From the NCBI GenBank assembly GCA_910585265.1, contig CAJUCA010000051.1, forward strand, positions 1 to 21,791: DNA of 21,791 bases, written 5' to 3'. The position numbers and the translations under genes are program-made. The notes below the pieces were generated by a model. That model saw only the letters and a program-made list of their open reading frames with translations, ran no database searches and was not told the origin of the DNA. The stretch comes from an uncultured Oscillospiraceae bacterium (GTDB taxonomy: Bacteria; Bacillota; Clostridia; Oscillospirales; Oscillospiraceae). Positions 1 to 6,430 of this stretch are shown piece after piece; the stretch's first letter is position 1, and every line of letters starts with the position of its first letter.

Positions 1-23
1 CGGAAAACAACGCGGGGACTATA

Positions 24-51
24 TTTCAAGCGGCTCGTCAGCCGTTTGAAA
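24..51 (-). terminator. Hairpin downstream of the resolvase-like gene
   Basis: A near-perfect inverted repeat: arm TTTCAA-g-CGGCT, loop cgtc, arm AGCCG-t-TTGAAA, which gives 12 pairs counting one G-T wobble. It starts 29 nt past the stop codon of the minus-strand gene at 80-466, so it may end that transcript. No clear U-run follows on the minus strand, so a protein-binding or mRNA-stabilising role is equally possible. Confidence 0.4.
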
Positions 52-79
52 CCGAATTTGACGGCGGTGCGGCCACGGG

Positions 80-466
80 TTATCCCGCGTTTTCCACTCG
101 TGTCACCGCGTCCCGGAAGGTCGCGTGGGACATCCCGCAGGCCCCGGCGGCTTGCCGGAGGCTCATCTGCCCGCCCCGCCATGCCTGACGGCACTCCTCG
201 AAATTGTCCGGCAGGGGCTTGCGGCGCGCGCCGAACCGGACGCCCCGGGCCTTTGCCGCCGCGATGCCCTCCGCCTGCCTTTCGCGGCGCATTTGGCGGC
301 GTTCCTGTTCCGCAACGGAAAGGAACAGCTCGGAAACAAAGGCACCCAGAATCTCTTTGCTGCGGGAAGGCTCCAGCTCTGAAATTTCGGACAGGACTTC
401 CTGGGCCAGCCTGCGAACCTGCTCGTGCAGCATCTCATCTTCAGACTTTATTGCGATAGGCTGCAT
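80..466 (-). CDS. Orphan C-terminal serine-resolvase-like DNA-binding protein
   Basis: A 128-residue protein resembling only the end of Tn3-type serine resolvases. Residues about 41-70 look like the long E-helix (VAEQERRQMRRERQAEGIAA), followed by the linker KARGVRFGARRKPLP and a helix-turn-helix (MSLRQAAGACGMSHATF). The catalytic domain with its serine and the R-rich active site is absent; about 40 helical, acidic residues replace it. Start choice: ATG at 466 has AAGGAG seven bases upstream, while a TTG at 493 would add nine residues but lacks that site. It lies downstream of, and on the same strand as, a decayed resolvase fragment, with two palindromes between them. By family knowledge it should bind DNA but cannot recombine it alone. 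It may be a repressor, a resolvase accessory protein or a surviving fragment; the sequence does not decide. Confidence 0.75.
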   Translation of the reverse strand: MQPIAIKSEDEMLHEQVRRLAQEVLSEISELEPSRSKEILGAFVSELFLSVAEQERRQMRRERQAEGIAAAKARGVRFGARRKPLPDNFEECRQAWRGGQMSLRQAAGACGMSHATFRDAVTRVENAG

Positions 467-500
467 AAAACGCTCCTTTTCCGCGCTGGACAAACAAAAT

Positions 501-529
501 CGTCCGAGGTTGTATACAACTCCGGTCAG
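501..529. repeat. 29-bp imperfect palindrome, copy 1 (res-like/operator site)
   Basis: Contains the perfect 12-bp palindrome GTTGTATACAAC (509-520), flanked by CCG and CGG two bases out on either side. It matches the copy at 616-644 with one mismatch in 29 bases. It lies 35 bases upstream of the ATG of the minus-strand resolvase-like gene. Size and symmetry fit a serine-resolvase subsite or the operator of a helix-turn-helix protein. Function is inferred from position. Confidence 0.7.
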
Positions 530-543
530 AAGATTTTCAGAAA

Positions 544-595
544 TCTTAATTGCCGTTCTGTACTACATATCGGCAATGCCCATTTGAAATTAAGA
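544..595. repeat. Nested inverted repeat between the palindromes
   Basis: Outer arms TCTTAATT (544-551) and AATTAAGA (588-595) enclose inner arms ATTGCCG (549-555) and CGGCAAT (571-577). It sits in the AT-rich 86-bp spacer between the two 29-bp palindromes, where the minus-strand gene's promoter would be expected. No convincing -35/-10 pair could be assigned. It may be a regulator site or a cruciform; the role is unknown. Confidence 0.35.
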
Positions 596-615
596 CTTTT
601 TCAAAAATATTTTTT

Positions 616-644
616 CGTCCGAGGTTGTATACAACTTCGGTCAG
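616..644. repeat. 29-bp imperfect palindrome, copy 2
   Basis: The second copy of the GTTGTATACAAC-centred palindrome (core 624-635), in the same orientation and 115 bp from copy 1. Its end lies 4 bases from the stop codon of the decayed resolvase fragment. The pair brackets the AT-rich control region of the gene at 80-466, which suits either a two-subsite res locus or autoregulation. Confidence 0.7.
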
Positions 645-648
645 TTTT

Positions 649-816
649 TTATGCCTCCGCGCTGCCTTTAGCCTGCCACCGGATGTTTTCACGCTCCGCC
701 TGCGCCGCATAGTTGAGTGGCTGGAGGACGATATCTGCGATCAGCGTTCCGGTGAGGCCGTGTCCCTGCCGGGTGTCCAGCCGGGACATATCCGGCGTCA
801 CAATGGCAGTCCCCAC
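649..816 (-). pseudogene. Resolvase catalytic-domain remnant
   Basis: A 55-codon reading frame ending in TAA encodes the second half of a resolvase catalytic domain. It includes the hallmark stretches DMSRLDTRQG, LTGTLIADIV and AAQAERENIR. Intact Tn3-type resolvases have roughly 100 residues before this point, including the catalytic Ser and Arg residues; here a stop codon lies directly upstream in frame and no N-terminus is seen. After ENIR the frame reads WQAKGSAEA and stops, where family members continue RQRQAEGIAAAKARG, which suggests a frameshift. It overlaps in alignment with the E-helix of the gene at 80-466, so the two are different recombinases rather than halves of one gene. Confidence 0.8.
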
Positions 817-1160
817 TTAAAATAGCAACAGCACCATTTTGCAGGGAGCGACAAATATTACCGAATCAACTACTGTGCCATTTTGACTGGATCTACCCGT
901 TATCAAGCGTCGGGGTTACGACATCCGTTTACCCTACCACAGCAACCAAATAGAGACTTGGAGCAGCTTTTACGTCAGATATGGTGCCCTAAACAACTAT
1001 CGAGAATGGCAGGCTCATTGAGATAACAAGGCTGATCTCAGCCTAAGTAGTAGCAATCAGGGAGCTTTATTCTGGCAAACACAGCTGACGTGTGTCCAGG
1101 CCGGCCCAAGAACTGGCGTTCACACAGGATGAGCCGGCAGAGTTGAAACGTGCTCGGACG
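817..1160. other. Stretch without an intact gene
   Basis: No start/RBS/ORF combination that looks functional is seen here. The only protein-like stretch is a 44-codon plus-strand frame, 887-1021. It runs from just after a TGA, reads IKRRGYDIRLPYHSNQIETW and later YVRYGALNNYREWQAH, and ends in TGA. It lacks a start codon and a recognised family and may be the tail of a decayed gene or chance. Small inverted repeats (AGGCT-gatctc-AGCCT, about 1029-1044) follow it. The stretch looks like scrambled mobile-element debris. Confidence 0.4.
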
Positions 1161-1283
1161 ATGCACATCACGTTTGATAGGGGCTGTCCCGAGACACCCA
1201 CCGAGTGCGGCCTCCGGTTTAGGCTGGTAGAGGACTACGCCCGCCGGAACGGATTTCCTAACCCAATTCATTTTACGGATGAT
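1161..1283 (+). pseudogene. Likely fragment of a large serine recombinase N-terminus
   Basis: The frame running into parA contains, at 1227-1283, VEDYARRNGFPNPIHFTDD. This closely resembles the segment of large serine recombinases that reads LEDYA-x-x-NGF...H-x-x-DDG-x-SG after the catalytic N-terminal strand. The match stops at TDD: the GxSGxxFxRPGF that should follow is missing, and an AT-rich sequence leading to parA takes over. The preceding residues (about 1161-1226) no longer match the family. It has no start codon of its own. The call rests on a 19-residue similarity recognised by eye. Confidence 0.5.
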
Positions 1284-1293
1284 AGTGATATAT

Positions 1294-1321
1294 TTGAACC
1301 AAGTCAGAAAGCGCTTATGAA
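1294..1321 (+). promoter_or_regulatory. Weak candidate promoter for the partition operon
   Basis: TTGAAC (1294-1299) and TATGAA (1316-1321) are spaced by 16 bases in the AT-rich leader of parA. Each hexamer matches the sigma-A consensus at 4 of 6 positions. It would start transcription about 60 bases before the parA start. Weak evidence; chosen because no better pair is visible. Confidence 0.25.
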
Positions 1322-1388
1322 CCAAGCCGTTTTCATGATTTGGTCCAATTTTTTGTCCTTTTGGGGCAAGTATTTACGGAGGTGCAGA

Positions 1389-2213
1389 ATGGGCTACATT
1401 TTTGCTGCCAGTAATTTTAAGGGAGGATGTGGAAAAACCACCACTGTGCTGAATTTGGGAGCCGCTCTTTCCACCGCAGAAAAATCGGTTCTTCTTATTG
1501 ATGGAGACGCCCAGGGCAACCTCACCGCCGCCCTGGGCTACACCCCGGCGGAGCAGCCCCGCACCCTGTCTAACCTGCTGCTGGCCGCCATCGACTACCC
1601 GGAGGATCTGGAACTCCATTTACAACGAGCCATCCTCCACACAGACAGCGGCGTGGATCTGATTCCGGCCAACCGCCGTCTGGCAGACGCCGCCGCCCGG
1701 CTCCAGGTGATGCAGCTCTCCCAGTACAATGCCGTGGGCGATGTGGATCGGGCTTGTGAAAAGGTCATGGCCACAATGCTGGAGCAGTTAAAGGAACTGT
1801 ACGATTATATCATTATCGACTGTGGATTGAAACATGAACTTCTTACTGTCAATGCCTTGGCGGCCTCGGACTACTGCATCGTTCCGGTCCAAGCTCATTT
1901 TCTGGCAAGCGAAGGGATCCCCGACGTGCTGGAATTGGTGAAGTCTGTCCAGGAGAAGTTCAATCCCAAGCTGAAAATCGCCGGCATTCTGCTTACCATG
2001 TACCAATCCAGACCCCAACTGTGCCAGAGCGTCAGGGCCAGCGTGGGCGAAGTGTACGGCGAGTCCTTCCATGTGTTCCAGCGGCCCATCGAATACTCCA
2101 TTAAGGTAGCGGAGTGCCCGGCGGCGGGGCAGAGCATTTTTGAGTACGCCCCGAAAAACGCCGCCGCAGATTCCTACCGCAGTTTGGCGGAGGAGGTGCT
2201 GGCCCTTGGCTAA
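1389..2213 (+). CDS. parA: ParA-family partition ATPase
   Basis: A 274-residue ParA/Soj-type ATPase. The deviant Walker A motif with its signature lysine, KGGCGKTTT, is at residues 11-19, and the second ATP-binding motif LLIDGDAQGNLT follows about 25 residues later. A third region (YIIIDC, then LLTVNALAASDYCIVPVQ) matches the family but has GLKHE where most members have a PPxxG stretch. ParA dimers bind DNA non-specifically and are displaced by ParB, moving the replicon. The frame is open back to 1092, but the start is taken at ATG 1389, preceded by GGAGGTG; the upstream part is recombinase debris. It overlaps the next gene by 8 bases and is probably co-transcribed with both ParB-like genes. 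Confidence 0.93.
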   Translation: MGYIFAASNFKGGCGKTTTVLNLGAALSTAEKSVLLIDGDAQGNLTAALGYTPAEQPRTLSNLLLAAIDYPEDLELHLQRAILHTDSGVDLIPANRRLADAAARLQVMQLSQYNAVGDVDRACEKVMATMLEQLKELYDYIIIDCGLKHELLTVNALAASDYCIVPVQAHFLASEGIPDVLELVKSVQEKFNPKLKIAGILLTMYQSRPQLCQSVRASVGEVYGESFHVFQRPIEYSIKVAECPAAGQSIFEYAPKNAAADSYRSLAEEVLALG

Positions 2214-3237
2214 GCAGCCTATGGACGATCTGCTGAAGCGCCGTATGTCTGCCACCCAGCGGGCATCTGAACTCCAGGCCACGGACGAAGCCTACGCGAA
2301 GCTGTTCCGGGAAGCGCCGCCGGCGGCAAATGTCAGTATCTGCGATTTGCCGCTGGACAAGCTCTCATCCTTTTTTACCGCAGATATTGGCTTTAAGCCC
2401 TACACCCCTTACCAGCTTCGCGCCTTTGCCGACCAGCTCCAGGAAGAAGGGCTGATGGTACGGATCATCGTGCGGCCCATCCCGGAGACAGATTGCTATG
2501 AAATTTTGGCAGGGCACAACCGTACCGCCGCCGCCCGGCTGGCCGGGTGGGCCACTATTCCCGCCGAGGTCGTGGAAGCGGATGACGCGCGGGCAATCGT
2601 CATCGCCACCTCCACCAACCTGATCCAGCGGCAGAACCTGTCCATTATTGAACGGGGCAAGGCATATAAGGCGCTGCTGGACGCCAAGAACCGCCATGGG
2701 CAATGGTATGCGGATGGCAATGAAACTTTTGGCGAGAATCGCCAAAAGTTTGACGGGAACGAACACTTGAAGTCTGATGGCAGCCTAAGATATAACGCAC
2801 GGAAGCTGGTGGCCGAGTTCTTCAATGTCACCGAGTATGAGATCCGCAAAGCCATCAAGCTGACATACCTGATCCCGGAATTGGCCGACATCATGGAGCG
2901 CACACCCAAGCAGCTGAACCTGGCCTGCGCTGACATGATGGCGGACTATGATCCGGAGTCCCAGCAGGCGTTCATCGAAATGTGCTCTATTGAGGGCTGC
3001 CCGATCAATAAGGCTGCTATGAAGCACATCGCTTCCAAGTGCCCGCCCCCTTCCGCCAATCGCCAAGATATGTACGCGGCGTGGCGGGAGGCACAGGCTC
3101 AAGCGGAGAAGCGGCTCGCCGCCCCGCCCAAGAAGATATCTTTTAATCGGAAGCAGTTCGCCCCCTACCTGGACGGACACAGCGACAAAGAGATTGAGGC
3201 CCTGTTCCTGGAGTTCTTGCGGGAGCGGGTCGGCTGA
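2206..3237 (+). CDS. parB: ParB-like partition protein (first)
   Basis: A 343-residue ParB/RepB/Spo0J-type protein. The N-terminal nuclease/CTPase-like fold lies about residues 43-145 and includes GHNRTAAARLAG (103-114), in the position of the family's GERRxRA box, and STNLIQRQNLS (136-146), in the position of the ENxQRxxL box. A probable helix-turn-helix follows at about 200-235 (LVAEFFNVTEYEIRKAIKLT), then a basic C-terminus. The TTG at 2206 is chosen because GGAGGAGG lies nine bases upstream and it gives MAKQPMDDLLKRRMS, a typical ParB beginning; ATG 2221 is the alternative. By family it should bind a centromere-like site and stimulate ParA. No obvious parS repeat was found nearby. Confidence 0.88.
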   Translation: MAKQPMDDLLKRRMSATQRASELQATDEAYAKLFREAPPAANVSICDLPLDKLSSFFTADIGFKPYTPYQLRAFADQLQEEGLMVRIIVRPIPETDCYEILAGHNRTAAARLAGWATIPAEVVEADDARAIVIATSTNLIQRQNLSIIERGKAYKALLDAKNRHGQWYADGNETFGENRQKFDGNEHLKSDGSLRYNARKLVAEFFNVTEYEIRKAIKLTYLIPELADIMERTPKQLNLACADMMADYDPESQQAFIEMCSIEGCPINKAAMKHIASKCPPPSANRQDMYAAWREAQAQAEKRLAAPPKKISFNRKQFAPYLDGHSDKEIEALFLEFLRERVG

Positions 3238-3249
3238 ACCGAATATTTT

Positions 3250-3289
3250 AAGAAGGCTTGGCGCCGCGCTGCGGCGTCAGGCTTTTCTT
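3250..3289 (+). terminator. Terminator-like hairpin between the two parB-like genes
   Basis: CGCCGC (3262-3267) pairs with GCGGCG (3271-3276) around a GCT loop, and the stem extends imperfectly through AAGAAGGCTT and GGCTTTTCTT. A short T-rich end follows. It lies in the only sizeable gap (71 bp) of the partition run, so it may lower expression of downstream genes rather than stop it. Confidence 0.55.
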
Positions 3290-3308
3290 ATGCCCTGGAG
3301 GTGGCCCC

Positions 3309-4190
3309 GTGCGTATCCCAATCCATGAAATCAAGATAAATCCTGGGCGGCGAGAGACTGCGCCGGGCAGCGTCCGGGAGCTGGCGGACAGCATCGCCGA
3401 GATTGGCCTGCTCAACCCCATCACCGTGGATCGGGGGCACACCCTCATCGCCGGACTTCACCGGCTGGAGGCCACCAAGCTGCTGGGATGGAGAGAGATC
3501 GAGTGCGTTGTCAGCGAGTTGGAGGGCCTGCGGGCCGAGTTGGCGGAGATTGACGAGAACTTTGTCCGCAGTGACCTGACGGCCCTTGAGTTCGGAGAGC
3601 TGCTTCTGCGGCGGAAGGAGCTTTATGAAGCCCTTCACCCGCAGACTGTCCAGACTAACCTGGGCGGCCCCTTTCGCGGCAACCAGCACCAGGAGGTCAG
3701 CGACAAAATGACGCAGACCACAAAATCCTTTGCCCAGGACACCGCTGAAAAGCTGGGCGTTGGCCGTCGGACAGTGGAGCGCCAGGTGCAGATCGCCAAG
3801 AGGCTCACCCCGGAGACCAAAAGCATCCTCCGGGGCGCGGAAGCGCCGGTCACCCGAAAGGAGGCCCTGGCCCTCTCCCGGCTGGAGCCCGGCTCCCAAG
3901 CAAAGGCCGCCGCCCTGCTGGCCGCCGGGGAGATCCGATCGGTGGAGGAATATGCTCCTCCGGTTCGGGCGGGGCCCGCCGCCCATCCCGCTCCTGCCCC
4001 GTCCCCGGAGGCCCTCGCGGAAGAAGCGGCGGGGTTCGCCCAGATACTCCGGCGGGTATCTGAACAATGCCGCCCGGAAGCCTTTGTCCGGCTGCCGCCA
4101 GCGCAGGCCAACGCCCTCCGGCGGCAGATGGCCAGTGCGCGGGACGCGGTAGAGAAATTTGAAAAGTTACTGGAGATGATCCCGAAATGA
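3309..4190 (+). CDS. ParB-like partition/regulatory protein (second)
   Basis: A 293-residue protein with a ParB N-terminal domain at residues 1-92: IPIHEIKINPGRR opens the fold, AGLHRLEATKLLGW (48-61) is the GERRxRA-box equivalent, and ENFVRSDLT (83-91) is the second conserved box. A helix-turn-helix follows at about 145-166 (TAEKLGVGRRTVERQVQIAK). The C-terminal third is rich in Ala and Pro, then helical (FEKLLEMIPK). The start is GTG 3309 with GGAGGTGG upstream; the longer frame to 3258 would read through the hairpin and lacks a ribosome site. It shares little with the first ParB beyond the fold, so it is not a recent duplicate. It may act at a different DNA site or as an operon regulator. 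Confidence 0.87.
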   Translation: MRIPIHEIKINPGRRETAPGSVRELADSIAEIGLLNPITVDRGHTLIAGLHRLEATKLLGWREIECVVSELEGLRAELAEIDENFVRSDLTALEFGELLLRRKELYEALHPQTVQTNLGGPFRGNQHQEVSDKMTQTTKSFAQDTAEKLGVGRRTVERQVQIAKRLTPETKSILRGAEAPVTRKEALALSRLEPGSQAKAAALLAAGEIRSVEEYAPPVRAGPAAHPAPAPSPEALAEEAAGFAQILRRVSEQCRPEAFVRLPPAQANALRRQMASARDAVEKFEKLLEMIPK

Positions 4191-4585
4191 GAAGCAATCG
4201 ACCCACCCATAGCCCCTTCGACGGCGCGGCCCTGGACCGCCTGCGCCGCATGGGGCTGGCCGCGGCGGACGAATCGGTGGAGCGGGACGCCATGGCGGTG
4301 TTCTGCTGCATCTTCGCCGGGCAGTTCTACGACGACCTGTGCGACTACCACCAGGACGACGCCCAGGCCGTCAAGGCGGCCATCATGCCCCTGGTGGACG
4401 GCGGGGACACCGGCGATCCCCACGGGAAATTCCTGATGATCTGCCTGCAATACGACAGCATCTACCGCGCCCTGCCCGACCCCGTTTGGTGGCTCAGCGG
4501 CAGTCCGGCCTTTGCCGAAGCCTTTGCGGACGGCTTTCTGGCCCACCTGAAGCGGCTGAACGAAAGCGAGGGATGCACACCATGA
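4187..4585 (+). CDS. Hypothetical acidic protein in the partition operon
   Basis: A 132-residue protein of no family I recognise. Its ATGA start overlaps the stop of the second ParB-like gene, and its own TGA overlaps the next ATG, so it is translationally coupled on both sides and very likely real. It is acidic and aromatic in its middle, with QFYDDLCDYHQDDAQAVKAA around residues 44-63 and DPVWWLSGSPAFAEAFADGF toward the end. No signal peptide, membrane segment or metal-binding cluster is apparent; two adjacent cysteines (CC) lie near residue 40. A soluble cytoplasmic protein is the likeliest reading. Confidence 0.8.
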   Translation: MRSNRPTHSPFDGAALDRLRRMGLAAADESVERDAMAVFCCIFAGQFYDDLCDYHQDDAQAVKAAIMPLVDGGDTGDPHGKFLMICLQYDSIYRALPDPVWWLSGSPAFAEAFADGFLAHLKRLNESEGCTP

Positions 4586-5016
4586 GCCAGGACAACGTGA
4601 TTTACCTTGTCCCGCTCTCCCTGCGGGAGGCCAATGACTTCTTGGCAAAACACAGCCGTTCATACCGGCCCATGCGCGGCTGCAAGTTCTGCGTGGGCTG
4701 CGCCCTGGACGGAGAGCTGGCTGGCGCGGCCATCGCGGGCCGCTGCCGGGAGGACGGCCAAGCGGTGCAGATTGACCGCATTTACGCCACCGGGGGCCGC
4801 ACCGCCTACGGGATGCTCTACGGCGCGGCGGCGAGGGCGGCCCAGGCCCTGGGCTACTGGCGGATCATCGCCTTTCTGCCAGAGGGCAGGCCGGACTCCG
4901 CCCTGCGGGCGGCGGGATGGCGGCGCATGGAGCCGGCAGATGGCGGCGAAAAACAGCCATCCAATATCCTGTGCTATGAGCGGCGGCTGATGGTGCGTCG
5001 GCGGTGGAGGAGGTGA
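4582..5016 (+). CDS. XF1762-family GNAT-like protein
   Basis: A 144-residue protein matching, from memory, the XF1762 family carried on mobile elements, which has an acetyltransferase-like (GNAT) fold. Visible signatures are VPLSLREANDFLAKHSRSY at the N-terminus, CKFCVGCALDGELAGAAIAG as the beta-hairpin region, then TGGRTAYGMLYGAAARAAQALGYWRII and the closing ALRAAGWRR. The ATG at 4582 overlaps the preceding stop (ATGA) with GAGGG nine bases upstream; an ATG at 4573 in frame would add three residues. The substrate is unknown and the cofactor-binding loop is not clear, so enzymatic activity is unproven. Confidence 0.82.
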   Translation: MSQDNVIYLVPLSLREANDFLAKHSRSYRPMRGCKFCVGCALDGELAGAAIAGRCREDGQAVQIDRIYATGGRTAYGMLYGAAARAAQALGYWRIIAFLPEGRPDSALRAAGWRRMEPADGGEKQPSNILCYERRLMVRRRWRR

Positions 5017-5020
5017 GTAC

Positions 5021-5413
5021 ATGAAGGGTATCAAAGTCTACACGCCTCCCGAGCGGGCGGCCCCCGTGGCCCGGTTTATCGACGGCCTGGAGCCCCGGCT
5101 GCGGGAAAAGCTGATCCGCCAGCTCATTGAGCTGCCCCGCACGCCCCGCTCCGCCCTGCGGGAGCCCCATTTCAAGCATTTTACCTTAGAACGCTACCGC
5201 AACCTCTTTGAGCTGCGGGAGCGGGGGAAGGTACTGGTGCGGGTCATCTTCACCATCCAGGCAGATGGCGGAATCCTATTGCTCCATGGGTTTGTGAAGC
5301 GGCAGAGCCGGGACACTATGCAGGCCTTGGAGCAGTCCCTCAACATCCTGGCCCGGATCCAGAACCAGCCGGAGCTGGCGGTGGAATACATCGTGAAGGA
5401 GGAGCAGCGGTGA
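5021..5413 (+). CDS. higB: HigB/RelE-like toxin (Gp49-like), no adjacent antitoxin
   Basis: A 130-residue protein of the phage-derived Gp49-like/HigB group of RelE-superfamily mRNA interferases. Family features seen are the early FIDGL-x-x-LREKLIRQL helix, LREPHFKHF-x-x-E-x-YRNLFELRE, VLVRVIFTIQADGGILLLHGFVKR and a helical C-terminus. The start ATG is preceded by GGAGGAGG and lies 4 bases past the previous gene. In this family the cognate helix-turn-helix antitoxin (HigA) is usually the next gene; here an 87-bp gap and a secreted-protein gene follow. The neighbours upstream are not antitoxin-like either. The toxin may be inactive, controlled in trans (for instance by the XRE protein at 20048) or neutralised by an unrecognised partner. 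Confidence 0.8.
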   Translation: MKGIKVYTPPERAAPVARFIDGLEPRLREKLIRQLIELPRTPRSALREPHFKHFTLERYRNLFELRERGKVLVRVIFTIQADGGILLLHGFVKRQSRDTMQALEQSLNILARIQNQPELAVEYIVKEEQR

Positions 5414-5442
5414 ACCGGCATACGCCCATTCGCGGCCCCCCC

Positions 5443-5459
5443 ACCGGGGAAGGCCCGGT
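5443..5459 (+). terminator. Short hairpin after the toxin gene
   Basis: A perfect 6-bp stem, ACCGGG / CCCGGT, with a GAAGG loop, 30 bases past the toxin stop codon and followed by TTATCCC. It is GC-rich but without a U-run, so a weak terminator or processing signal separating the partition run from the surface block is plausible. Confidence 0.35.
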
Positions 5460-5500
5460 TATCCCAGCACCCAATTCGATGAAAGGAGCATTTGAACCCA

Positions 5501-6430
5501 ATGAAAAAGATTTGCCTTTGCCTGCTGCTGACGGCGGCGCTGACCATGAGCGCCAACGCCCTGGAGGTGCCCACCAGTACGGTGGTGCAGAACCTCAACG
5601 GCAGCCAGCAGGTGGTCAAGACCTATACCGTCTCCCCCGAGGTGGACGCCCGGACGCTGATCGAGGAGCCCTTCCAGCTGGAGGGCTTTCTCTATACCTA
5701 TGCGGATATCGTGAAGGAGGAAAACCTGGTGTCCGAGCGGCAGATCCACACCGAGACGGTGACGGTGGAGACGGCCAAGAAGAACCTGGATGTAATCCTG
5801 AAGGAGCTGGCTCCCACCATGGAGTATGGCGACGGCACCTGGGCGGGCACTCTGGCCCTGGATCACACCAGCATCAATACCCAGGCAGCGGGCTACACTA
5901 CCGGCAGCAGCACGGTGACGGCCACCAAGACCATCGGTCCGCTGGATCGCAATGATATGTCCTACGTTCCGGCCACCACGGTGAAAAACGGGGTGACGCT
6001 GAACCTGTCCAGCGTGGAGTGGCAGGTCATCGGCGCCGAAGTGGTGGGGGACATGACGGCCCCCTGCTCCTATCAGGCGGTGGCCACCTACACAGGAAAA
6101 AGCTATTACAGCGCCGCCACCGGGTATGTCACCACCGCCAACTATGTGGGTGAGGTTACCCACGAGGGAGTGGAGAGCGTTACCTATCGGGTAACTTACC
6201 TGGGCGAGGAGCACCAGCCGGAGTCCAGCCCCGCCCCTACAGAGGAACAGCCCAACCTGTTCCAGCGGGTGGTGTCCTCCCCTAACTTTTTGCGCAACGT
6301 TTTGGGTGGTGCGGGGGCAATTACGGCAGTGGTGCTGACGGTACTGCTGATCCTGTCCCGCCGGGAGGTCAAGTCGCTGCGGACGGAGGACGGCGAGACA
6401 GATGACGAACAGGAGGAACGTGAAACATGA
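5501..6430 (+). CDS. Secreted single-pass membrane protein of unknown function
   Basis: A 309-residue protein. Residues 1-20 form a signal peptide (KKICLCLLLTAALTMSANA). A long Thr/Val-rich, beta-type extracellular region follows. Near the C-terminus, LGGAGAITAVVLTVLLILS (about 266-284) is a membrane segment with a positively charged RREVK stop and an acidic tail of about 20 residues inside the cell. There is no LPxTG motif, so it is anchored by its own helix. ATG 5501 is used, with AAAGGAG 12 bases upstream; TTG 5492 in frame lies too close to that site. The next gene (sortase) overlaps it by ATGA, which ties the two together. It may be a membrane partner of the sortase or adhesin; I do not recognise the family. 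Confidence 0.82.
   Translation: MKKICLCLLLTAALTMSANALEVPTSTVVQNLNGSQQVVKTYTVSPEVDARTLIEEPFQLEGFLYTYADIVKEENLVSERQIHTETVTVETAKKNLDVILKELAPTMEYGDGTWAGTLALDHTSINTQAAGYTTGSSTVTATKTIGPLDRNDMSYVPATTVKNGVTLNLSSVEWQVIGAEVVGDMTAPCSYQAVATYTGKSYYSAATGYVTTANYVGEVTHEGVESVTYRVTYLGEEHQPESSPAPTEEQPNLFQRVVSSPNFLRNVLGGAGAITAVVLTVLLILSRREVKSLRTEDGETDDEQEERET

Noticed and set aside
1092..1388. An N-terminal extension of ParA by 99 residues
   Set aside because: The extension is recombinase debris plus AT-rich leader; ATG 1389 has a strong ribosome site and gives the normal ParA beginning.
3288..4663. Long minus-strand frames across the second ParB-like gene and its neighbours
   Set aside because: They are shadows of the plus-strand genes, which have ParB and XF1762 signatures and coupled starts.
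5410..5955. A plus-strand 181-residue frame starting in the gap after the toxin gene, as a candidate antitoxin
   Set aside because: It overlaps the signal-peptide-bearing gene at 5501 out of frame and its translation is Gly/Arg/Pro-rich. It has no antitoxin-like helix-turn-helix.
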